Shown here piece by piece: positions 21,979 to 34,266 of a stretch of DNA of 64,000 nt (position 1 is the stretch's first letter; the number at the start of each line of letters is the position of its first letter). Below the pieces are notes generated by a model. That model did no database searches. It had not been told where the DNA came from and worked only from the letters and a program-made list of their open reading frames with translations. This DNA comes from Syngnathus acus. Taxonomy: Eukaryota; Chordata; Actinopteri; Syngnathiformes; Syngnathidae. The stretch lies in contig NC_051100.1 of assembly GCF_901709675.1 (NCBI RefSeq), positions 870,001 to 934,000 of the forward strand. Reading direction: 5' to 3'. Made by a program: the position numbers and the translations under genes.

Positions 21979-24900
21979 CTATGACACAGATCAATTTCCC
22001 AAAAGTAATGTGCATACAGTCTACACTATCTAATACCATTGTTATCGGTCGGTGACTGATGAAGACATGACCTTGAAATGAACAAGGCTGCAAGATAGTA
22101 CTTTTTGGCCAGGGCAGTGGCAAATATAGAGCAGCCAAAATAGTCAATCCTAGTAACATCACTGGGTCCGATGATGGCTTGGAGCCAAAAGAAAACAAAA
22201 TGCCAAAGACAATTTACTGTTTAGTCATGGTAGGATGATCCCGTTTTTGGGATCCTGATTTTGAAATGCATCAGCCTTTGAATGAAAAACTGCAACGACT
22301 AAAACATTAAAAACGACACTGTCAATATTCTCCAAAGAAAACTCATTCATCTCCTGGAATTGCTAGAATGGAAAAATACAAAGGATCGAAAAAGAAATAA
22401 GAAGAAATACTGTCTTTCCAATGGATCGTCAAAATAAAATTGCACTGCAAATATGTGCTGTACTTTCATTTGAGCACTGAGATCTTCAATGGCAAAACAA
22501 TGTGCTGTACTTTCATTTGAGAGCTCATGACAGAGCAAATGGGGTTCCAAAATATCAAACAGCTTCAACCAGTTTGTTAATTAATGTTTAACAAGCAAAT
22601 ATGATGTTTGTATTTACCCTCAGAGCGATGTCATAGAAGGACAATAAAAATGGGTTAATTACAATTATAATGATGTGCAATGATGTTGATGGAAAACAAA
22701 AGCCCACGGCATCAGCAAGACAATGTGTTGAAATGGAGCTTTTCATTGAAATGATGCGCTTGAAATAGCATACATTTATTGGGGAGTCAAGGATTTCTGA
22801 ATCAGACCAATCCATCCTGCTGTTATTTTTTGGAGAAAAAGAAGAGCACAAGGGGCGAGGTGTATTTTGTATTTGTATTTGGTCGACTGGTAGTGAGCAG
22901 GTCCCAGCCAGGCGTGAAGTAGACTATACGCGCATCCAGCTCCTTCTTCAACGAAAAAGCCTGTGAATTATTACTGAGTGAGCCGCTGAAGGAGCTCATC
23001 TATCTTGTAGTATGGGTAAAAGAAGAAGAAAAGATCTGTGTCACATCACAATGAATACCAGGGATGTTCCTTCTGCTTGTACAAAGTAGAGAAGAATGAC
23101 GCAAGTCAAATGGAGACAATTCCCAATCTGATACAAATGGTTCCCCAGCATTAGCTAGTGACTGAAATCAGCGGCGGCTTGTCAATAGAAGGGGCTAATG
23201 GGTCATCCTAATCCCCTTGTGGGGTTTGCATGTTCTCTGGGTGCCTCCAGGTACGTTCCAAAAACATGCATGGTCGGTAGCTGGGATGGGCTCAAGCATG
23301 CCCGCGACCTTCATGATGTCAAATTCTTGCAAATGGAATAAACAGCGCCTCTGCTGCTCGGAGTCACATCGTGCACATTTTCCCGCAACTTCTCAAGCCT
23401 TCTTATCGTTCCACAGCATGTTTTGTGTTTTCATACTGGGACTGCTTCAAAAGCCCTTCAAGACATTGTAGCAGCCCTGTGGACTCGTGCCAAAATGGAA
23501 GTGAAGAGACTTGCATCATCAACCTTGCAACACTATGAATCAGTTGTGACTGAAGCCCCAGAAGCAGGGGAGGTAAACATGAACAGCAGGACACCCCATT
23601 CACATATACACACATAGCAGCATAGAGTCAGGGTTTACTAGCAGCCCAGTAGGAGATCTTAACACTTTTAGAGCTTGTTGATCCTTCCTATTTTCAGCAG
23701 CAAAGTAGGCGAGATTTGCTTTCAGAAAAGAGACGCCTTGTTCAAATTGAGTCACTAACCCACTGCGTGGTGCAACGATATAGGATGTCCGCTTTAATTT
23801 CAGGGAAGTAGATAAACATCAATTCCATGTTGCGAGAACAAACATTACTTCACCAGGATCTTGGATGGAAGAGCAGAGAAGGTTCAGAAGCAATCACATC
23901 CTAGATTAAGCATAGGCAGTACAAGGCAGCACAAAGGACATTTCTACAGATATGTATTCATTCAAGTGATTTGGTTTGACCAAATGTTCAGCTTTCAATG
24001 TCCCGTGTAACAGATTGTAAAGTTGAAAGCCCCCTTGCTGACCCAGCTGTCACAATGAAAGATGGACCAGCCACTGGGGCAGCTCAAATGTGTTGCAGAG
24101 CCAATCGGATGTCAACTCAGGATAGGAAGCGCCAGCTCCAGGAAATGCATTTCCTCCAGGCCCACAATTATATTACATCACTATACAGGGCCCACTTCAT
24201 TACTTTGCTTCCACAGCAATGTGAGCAGCCCTTTGACAGCACAATTCATTAGATCCATTAGCATACAATGCAGTTTAGCCTGTTCCGGATTAGCACTGAC
24301 ATGTTACATCTGAACACGACTCTACTGTCCTTCCGCAGCTAAACAGGTGCCTGATCCCATGCTACCACTTTAATGCATCATCTCCCCTCCCCTCCCCTCT
24401 CCAAAATCAGATTATAAAAGTCAATTTGATCTTGATCTCACGCGTAATCTGGGCGCTCGGGCATAGTGGTACGAGGTTCAGGTCTGCACAAGTAAATGCC
24501 GCTGAGAGCTTGCAGGCCACATTTCTTGCTCTCTCTGGGTTCTGATGATGCGCTGGACAATCCGTTCAACCTCCCAGTAAATAATCAGCAGGTATACTTG
24601 CAAATTTGATAACCTTTGCATACGATTGAAGACATGAAAATTGCCGACGCAGTGCAGAATGTCATCATCCATTGTAATGACAATAGTGAGCGAGTGGAAG
24701 AATGCACACAAATGTAGATTAGAAGGCGGAAATAAAGAGAGAGAAGAAAACAAATGAAAATCCTCTGGCAAACAGCCTGCAGGCTTGCGGCGGGCGCTGT
24801 ATTTTATCATCCTTGAGTGGCCCCGTGAACACTGGAACGGAACCAGCCCAAGTGTGCAAATCAAACTCACTCCGGCTTGCCCACACCCCACAGGATAACA

Positions 24901-27900
24901 GAGTGTGACAGAACACTGGTGAGACAGAACTTCCTGACTTAACAACAGTCTGAAAAATGGCCATGCACCATTAATGCGCTTCATTAATGATTCAGCGGCG
25001 GCGGCGGCGGCACCTTGAGGCTGTCACTCAGCTCGCAGCTTTGCGATACATTCAGGCATGAAATCACCAGCGCCTGGCCTGGCAAGTGTTCAGCGCTGGA
25101 CGCAACGCAACACGCAAATCCCGTGCAACAGTATGGAAGGAATCATCAAGGGGCTGTTGTTTCATTAGCATTCAGAGCTAAAGTGTTTTCAGCTTAAGGC
25201 CATCCAAACACTTGCTTCTATCTAAAATGTACAATCAATTAAAGGAGGAGCACAGCCATGTATTTCGCTCGCAGTCCTCCTGTTCCAAATAATTAGGATC
25301 ATAATAAAGAATAGAACTACCGAAAAAGCCAAATACGATCAGAACCTGAAATTTGATTGCACCATCAGCGTCTGAGTAAAACGGAATGTCCTTTGTGATG
25401 ATTTGACATTGAGCTCTTCAACGTTGGCCGCGACTTGATTGACACAACTAAATTCCAAAGAGAGCCATGTGGGGTTTTTTGTTTTGTTTTATATTTTGCT
25501 GTCATCTCCAACCCCTTGGCCAACATATCTTGGAAAATGCATGACTGGTCTGCAGAAATTTGAACATGAGCCAAAATGTCCATTAGAAAATACTGCTGCA
25601 CAAAGATCTTTTGTGTATTGAACTCTTTGCATACAAAAGTTGTCGGTGGCCTCAGGGTGACTAAATCCTGTACTACACAGACCATATTCTCACTCAACAC
25701 ATGGTGAGTATTCAAATGTGCAACTCTGATACAAACTTGGCTATCCAGGATTTACAATCTTGATACATTGACTTGACTTGAAGAAGTGCTGCACTTGGGA
25801 AGGTTCTCTTTAATGAAGCCAACGAACAGTATCTGAATCAATCATTGTATTTTAGCCCACACCAATTTACATGGGATTCTCTGACATATCTGAAAACTCT
25901 CAAGGAAAGTGCAAAGTGCAAGTGTTCAGCTATTTCATACAGTCACACAGGTTGATTTGGGGAAACACAAGTTTCTATTCATAGCCACTGTGCTGCCTCA
26001 AACAATAATGAAATAAAATAAAATATATTGGACTGGATTGGAGATTTACAATCAACAACATTGATGTTGGGTTGGTCAATGATTGGTAAATATCAGACTT
26101 CAATGGCCAAAATAAAATGCAGCTATGGGTTCTTTTTTAATCATTAAAATGGGTTCCCGAGATTGCAGATGGGCAAATATATTCCATATTTGAGCTGACT
26201 AACAAGCAAGGAGATAGAAAGAGTGAAAATAGAAAGGAAAGCGCATGCGGGAAGCGTCTTGGATGCAGTGTTCACACCCTGTTCTCAGCTTGCACGGACA
26301 GCTTGCACTGCTCCATATTTTTTCTCTTGCCAGATGATACATTTGACACATTTCTTCAACACAATAAATGAAAAATAGGACAGAATGTTTTGAATTCTGC
26401 TCTGATACTGTTTACGGACATGGTGACAGGACGGATGGAGTCAAAGTGGAGCAGAGAAACAGCATGCGGGTAGGCGGGTCGGGCGGGCGGGCAGGCAGGC
26501 AGGCAGGCAGGCAGCCAGCCAGCCAGGCAGGCAGCATCTCCAACAATACATTAGACTGTGGCAGCGGCAATGATCTTGGAGGATAAACGAGGCTGCCTGT
26601 GTGGCGCTTAATAGCGTAACAGAGCTCACGTGGATCTGTTGCCTGCCATCATTTTCATGTGTGCTCTCTCTCTGGCTGTGACCTTTTAATGGTCTTTCGA
26701 CAGTGCTGGCTGACTGCGCAATGTTGGACATTGGAGAGCTCCACTGTAGAAATCACCATGCGAACTAAATCATTGCCTTGTGCAGAAGTGCAAGAGGTGC
26801 TGGGCACTTTGTGATGGTCAGGGTTTAATGATTATTATTATTTCATAACGTGGGGAATTATCCATTCAACATTATTATTATTAAGCAGTCAGAGGTGGAT
26901 TTCTGGAGTTGGAAAGTACGACAGCAGAGCAAAACCTTGCGAGTGGTGCATGACTATTTTTTCAAGATAATATTTGATCACTTATCTTAAATATTTTCCC
27001 ATATAATCCAAAAGCCAAATGTTTCTAAAATCCCTCTGGGAAAAAGAGAGGACGCTGGGTGGTAAAACGGATCTACGTTTAAGGCCATGCAAAGAGAAGA
27101 CGAAAAATGCCATAACAAATACATCTTCTGACAGGAGGGGGGGGGGGGGGGGGGGAGGCAGAAGATAACAGGCGTGATAGAAAGTAAAAATAGTAAAAAT
27201 ATACCATGGGGTGAGGAGACAAGATAATCATTACCCCTTCAGCCCTGGAAGCAATTGTGTCCCTCACCTCCCCAGCACAATGCAATTTTTCATTACGGAT
27301 TGTTTACGATGGTCACAGCTCAGACACATTTCTCCTCTGACAGATGTGCTATCTGTAGCACTTAGCCTTAAGTGGACACACAAACGCCTTTGCCAGCAAT
27401 TTACATGTTTGCATCTCATTATGGCCGCAAAATCACGACCGATGTGCATTTTCCATCTAGTTTCGGAACCCTTTATCCAATATTCACACAACACACACGT
27501 TCACCAGTAGGATGAGCAGTGTTACTGCCTCCGTTGAAGGGAATGAGTCATCTCCCATTTTTTGTTTAGAAATTAGGAATTTAAAAAGCAAAGTGAGCCT
27601 TTATCTGATGTTATAGTATGTGTTTATTTGTTAGGAAACAAGATACAAGTGCAATTTATTTCCCTCAAGCTTGCTTTGCCTTGGCCCTGCTTAGAATAAA
27701 GTCTTCTGGGTTAAGGCATTTCCTTGACTATTTTATGCATAAATTATATGTCCAAATCGATCTGTGATGTACTTTTAGATTTCATCGATGCAGTTTGTCA
27801 TTTGCACGCTTTACCCTTTAAAAGTGGAAAATGTGCAATGTTGTGATGTAGGATGGTGACTCATTATTCAAGTAGGTGCCCTTTTCGGGCTTGCTACACA

Positions 27901-28892
27901 CCCACTCGATTCGGAGAAGTTGAGGAATCAAACTGCTTCAATATCTTTTGGGAAATATCATTTGTGTTTATTTTTTCCCTCCATAAAAGAGCAATATGCA
28001 AATGGCAGCTTTTTGGCCAAGGCTAAGGCATGGAATGGGATGAGAGGCTTAAAGATGCACTGCAGCAGTATGACAACAGATGCCCAGTTAAACGCTAAGT
28101 CAAGTCAAATTGAATGACACGGCTTGAAGGTCTGGGAGACTTTTGCAGCCTAAAATCAACACCAAGGGAATGGTCATGTGAGCAGAAACATCCCAAAAAT
28201 AGAAGGGTGAATTGTAATCAGATCGTTTCACAGCATGATGACCCTTTCAATCCTGAAGAAGAAACAAACCCTTTTTATTCGACATCAAGATGGTTACACT
28301 TGTACCTTGCTACAATCAATTTTATATTCAAATGGATAACTTCCGTCCTTTTCCTTGCATTGTTCAGTCCTTTAGTTTATTATGTTTAGCGACCAACCTC
28401 AAGGCCCAATTAGTGATTTATCGTGTAGCTAACTCATAAGACAAGATCAGACAGACAATCAAAAGTAATCGCCTCTAATCCTCCTTAAATGACACTGCAC
28501 AGCTAATTGACATTGTGTTAGTCAACAAATCTCACCAGAATTGCAAAACCAATAAAGCAACCAACCCAATTATTCCCCCCCCCCCCCATGTTTCCCATTG
28601 CTTATTTAAATCCGATGCCACTTTGGGTATGTGGATTGACTTGGGATAAGATTAAAAAAAAATGTTCTTCCACACAAATTAGTTAAATATACTGTATGTT
28701 TGAATCTCAGTATTTAAAAAACAAAAGATTTATATATCATCTATTTGGCACACTTTTTATTCCAGATTACTTTCCTTATCCAACCCAATCTTTTTTTTTT
28801 TAGACACTGGTGGGAATCCACCCCATTACATAAGAAACGCAGTAGCAGCATTAGCAATATATCACATCCATACATCACTCGTATTGAGGGAG

Positions 28893-28947
<55 letters not shown>

Positions 28948-31900
28948 CAGAGTCGTAGCCTTCAGGGTGACTTCAGGCGAAGCCAGATTACATCCTGGAC
29001 TGGTCACAAGTCAATTATAGAGCCCTGCACAGTATTCAACAGTAAGATGGATGAAATTTGTAAACAGGTCTCAGTTCTGATAATTATGACCTACTAACAT
29101 CTATTATGACCTACTAACTATCTAATTGAGACAAAATTTGCTAAATGACATTGAACACATTTTGAATAGGTGTATATTCACTGTAACTGGTAGCTGGTGT
29201 TTACAATATGCACTCATCTTGTGTAGATCACTGTATAAGCCCTTTGACAAAAATTCAAAGAGCTTTTAACAGTCCTTGCTAAAAGATGCGCTTGCCACAT
29301 TATCATCCCCTCTTAAAATGACGCAACCCTCATTCTCTATTGTCCTTATCTTCCTCGTAGGAGTGCACATTGCATCAATAGCTGCCCCTAATTAAAAGCC
29401 CAGCAACCAGTCACAGCTCTTCAACCCTGAGACTGGATTCAAAAAGACAACTGCAGGCCTCGTCTGCACTCTGCCTGTCTAAGAATGATCTTTTATTAAG
29501 CCACTTGCAGGTTGAATGCCAAGGGTCATGCTGATCATGATTGGCTGTGCTAGAAAAGTCCGCCATGTACCGGATAATAATGCTTTCCAAGTCTAGTATG
29601 GAAATGAGAGTCACCTTTATCCCTCTCTGCCATTTTTGTTTTTTTAAGCAGGAATCAGAATGATACAGTGTATAGCGGTGACGGGCCAGAATGTATTAAA
29701 AAAGATAGAAGTGGCCGGCCCAAAAACATGATTGGACTGGCTCAACAGAAAGTTGGGGAATGGGGTACTAACTCCAACTCTGTTTGTCTTGATTGCATTG
29801 TGCAAACCAATAACTACATCAGACACATACAGTCAACCAATTAACTTTCAGTGACAAAAACTCAGACGGAGACACGGGAGGAAGGCAATTTACACAGTAT
29901 GTCCTCATTTTTACCAGTCTTTCTCTCGGGCTCGATGGCAGGTGGTACATGTAGTGTCGCTACCTTCTTAACTACATTTCTCAGTAGTGCGGTCGTAGAG
30001 AAGCCATTTTTTTTTTTTTTAACATCAAATAGCTTTTCAGAAGTGAAGCTATTTTCGGAATCCCATTGCGATAGTACGGTTGATTTCACAGTTGATCCAT
30101 TTTTTTTTTTTTCTTCAGCCAATCAAAACCTTAAATAAGAGCCTCTATGATTTATGTCACGTATATTTCAAGTTAAAAGTCCCAATTTGTTTGTTAACAC
30201 AACTGCCAACTAAGCGACTCAATAAAGATTAAAAACTAAAATGTGTGTTGGGAACCTTGTCTCTTACGCTACCCCAAAATGCTCATTGTTGCCGTCTGTC
30301 GCTCAAAGCTCGAATGAATTCAATGACATTGGAAAAATGTCAGGTAGCGTCATTAAAACTGAAAAAAGAGATGACTTTTTTTTCGCCCAAGTTGAAACCT
30401 CAATCAATAAATAAATAAATAAATAGAGACTCAGACGCAACGTAGTATCCCCGAAGTCAAGTGGACTTGTCACATCTAAAATTGGCAAACGGCTCCAAGT
30501 GTGAATGTTAATAGGTAAAATATGAAGTCAAATTGACTTTCAAAACATTGTGTTGACCAAAGACATTTTAAATTAGGAATGGTCTCTCTACAAGCACACC
30601 TGGCAGTTCTTTCTCCATTATTTATAATTAGTGTCAAACAGTTGACACAAATTTACATTTGTGTCACAAACAATAAGGAGCACTACTGCAGTCTTCCATC
30701 AGACTCCCAGTGGAGTAGACATTATTGGAATGACAATTACTTGCTGCAATTACTACCTATACCATAATAAAACACATGTATGATGAGACAATTGCATATC
30801 TTTAAGCAAACAATATCAAAAAGCTATGAGACATTTTTCTCTTCTAAACTGATTACTTAGGGGGAAAAAACACCCCTATGTAGTTATTGGCAAGCGATCA
30901 TCTGAGTTGGAAGAATTGTGGAGATGGAGGTGGGTCGCTGGATGCCCTTTCACACTAAAACACAGCTGCAGGCGGCAATTTGAGATAAATGAGCCACAGC
31001 CAGAGTATGTGCAGTACAGTATGTTGATGGGACTCAACACACAGTTGAAGCTGATTGGTGGATGCTTATGTCAGAGGCTGAACGGCTGCCTACTCACATT
31101 GGGAACAATTGCGAGCCAGACAGAGCGCGGCATAATAGTGCTAACGCTTAGCCGCAACGCGAAAAAACGGTGAATTACTGATTACTCGTGTCCTCTAAAA
31201 AGTCTTTTATTTTCAGTCAGCAGAATATATAATTTAATTTTCCGGTATACAAAGAGACTCGTTCAGCTAAAATACTAAAAATAATCAATTGTAGCCAAGC
31301 GGGGGTTTGCTATATATATATATTTTGTCTTCAGCCTGGGCTTTATTACCTTTGCCAAGTCCAAAAGTGTGAGGTATGGTTTTGATGGCTATTGGTCTTG
31401 TTTACACGCTCGAAGCAATTGTCTATAAAATGAAGACAGTTGCTAAGGAACAGAATCCGCCCCTGAATCAGAACAAGATGTGTTCTTGAACCTATGTCAT
31501 CCTTCTGTGCAGGACCAAGATCTCTTTTATAATGTGGGAGGAAGCCAAAATTGCGTGTGCGCCTCAAGGTAATTCCTTGACGTGCACTGCCTCACTCTTG
31601 CCGATTGCCACACATTGCTTGCAAACGCAAATGCACTGCTACCATCTTTCAACCTCCCCGGAGCTTTGGCTTTTTTCTTTTCAAGGTTGACGTGTATCTC
31701 TAATACGCTTGACTAATTTTACAACAGGGAGTCCAATTTCTGATAGGATACCACGTCAAAGTTGAAACTTAATGTACATACATGGAATATTTGGTTGCAC
31801 GAGCTAAACGACAGCTGTACTAAACCAAATCTCATCACACACATTGTTTCCATACGCTATTTTAACAGCGTAAATATTTTTGGGGTTGCTTCTATATTTC

Positions 31901-34225
31901 TTGACGTTCACTCAGTGCTACAAGACATGCTCATCAAACTCTCAATTTGTCATAAGAAATTGTAAACTTAACACCACACAAGGATGGTGGTACACAATTT
32001 TGAGGCTGTTTGAATCATCCTCAACAAGTGAGTGTGGATTTTTCAAAGAAGGCGGTTGGCCTCAAATGTAGTAGTTTCATTCGCTGACTGCGTTCGGTTT
32101 AGTCGGCAAATAAGACTCTGCGCGCTTCGCCAAAGATACCAATAAAACTATCAATATAAGTAGGTCTCATTGTAAACTACAATATATATACTGCGGGGGT
32201 ACGACCTGGCTCTTGCTTAGTACCCACAAACGTGATTTTTGTTACAATGGGGCATTTTTAATTGGCTGTCGAATGTATGCCCTTGCAACGCTGCTCACCG
32301 AAAGTAGTTGTAGTAGCCGAGTCGCTCGCTGTCTGGTGGGCTTTATGAGCCTCAGGATCCTTGGAAGGCATTTCATATGAAAATGATTTAGGGAAGGCTC
32401 CTGATTTCTCGTCAAGCATGATTGTGCCGCAGTTTAAAAAGCCACTCCATAAGGTATATTTGGGTGTGTGAAAAAAACTTGAAAGTCCTGAGACCCATCA
32501 AACATTTTCAGGATTATGACATCCCAGGGGAGTCATCAGCACGAGAGGAACATGATGACTTTTTTTCCTGGAACTATATCCACCCCATGAAAGGACATTC
32601 TTGTCTTCATATTTATGATTGAAGAGCAGTTGTTGAAGTCGGCATATTCAAGACATGGTATCACTTACAGCAATTACTAATTAACACGACTGCGCTTCTC
32701 TGTGACCTTTGAAGCCACAGCAGATGTGTGTTTTGGTCGAGTGCGGGATACGTAGAAGCTTGTCACAATGATGGAGACAAATGACTAGGCTGCATTGCTG
32801 TAAACGCGTGAGTCAGCCCTCGCCGCAGACAGACAAGGCCATGCGAGATGGGGAAGGGTAGGGTACAGCCATAGGAACTGTCCATAGTTCTGAAACGTTC
32901 AACATTCAGAACAGCTCTGCTCTCATTAGAATTCTGGGGGAGATGCATGTGGGCAAGCTGTCCTAACATAGCTGAGTGTTGAATAATTGGTGAGACTGTG
33001 TAACACATCACTAAGAAAAATTCCACCTCATTACACCCAGGAACAGACAAACAGATCTTAATGAGGTATATAGAATTGAGAGTCGAGATCAGAATGTGGC
33101 CACTGTGTATTTTTCTTTCTGATCCCAAGTCCAAGAGAGTCTCAAAGAAGTCCTTTTATTTCTCTCATAAAGCCTTAGTCAGTCACCAGGGACAATTGTA
33201 CTGGGTTGTCAACTTATTTGTAGCCTCCATAAACGCAGAATCACACACCTCCATAATGTGGCATTATTGGCAAAAACATGATAAGGCATCATGCATTTTA
33301 TCCCCATAACCTATTCTTTAAGGCACAGAAAGTGATCCGGTTCCATTTAGAAAGTGATGTAACTGTTGTGTTTGTGCTATCAATCACTGCCGCGCTTCTT
33401 ATTGCCTTACTGTCACAGCAATGGAACTCATTTTACAGCAAGTTGACCTGATTTTCCTCAAGGAGCACTGCAGCAGTGAACAGAGTGGCATTATTTCCTT
33501 GTACATTTGGTAATACATTGCTTAATACGGACGACTCGGAGGGCAGCAGTATTCCGAGGAAATGCTTTAAAGCGTGACACGACACAATTAAGCAACAGGT
33601 CTGGTGCTGCTGGCGAAAGCCTTCCGAGCAAATATGTCCATTACAGAGATTGCAACCAAAAAAAAAGGAGAAGAGCAACATTTGATGTTAAAGCAAGGCA
33701 GCGTGATGTCACAGGTCTGTTAACAGGGGTCTTTTTCGCGGGCGGGCACTGCAGAGACCAGGCGGGTGTGGTGACTGCATTCACTGACGCGCAATCCCAA
33801 ACGCAAACGCAAACGCTTCCTTCCAACAGAGCGTCGAGATGCAAAGCCACAATTGAAATCCCACATTTGCGACAGGACAGACGCGTGTCACTATTGAAGT
33901 TAACGTCGGTGATTAGAAGGCAGAAAAGGACAAACGTCGCGTTCGATCGATCGATCGATCTATCTATCTCGCTCCCTGCAGCCACCGGGTGGGTGCACGC
34001 TAAACGTGCGCCTGCCTTCTTCTCCAAGCCAGGTATTTGGGAGAAGAATGCACGCAATTACAAAATGACATCTGCTCGGATGTACTAACAGTTTAGTATT
34101 CTCCACGGACACCTGCACTCTCACATGCACCCACCCACCCCCACGAGCACCATCGCCACCCCGAGCTCAGGCACACGCACACGCTGCCTGCATGGCCACA
34201 CTTTGTCATTCCTATGCGGCGTTTT

Positions 34226-34266
<41 letters not shown>

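Noticed and set aside
21818-22198. Ser-Gln-Pro-Ala and Gly-Trp-Leu-Ala frames
   Set aside because: Pure translation of the (CCAG)n array.
24478-24984. 168-codon minus-strand frame in the large intron
   Set aside because: No domain, no flanking splice sites that join adgra1 in phase, and the flanking adgra1 exons already join directly.
33507-34088. 193-codon plus-strand frame
   Set aside because: The longest frame outside the two genes, but no recognisable motif. Its composition follows the local CG/GA-rich simple sequence, and it lies inside the adgra1 intron on the opposite strand.
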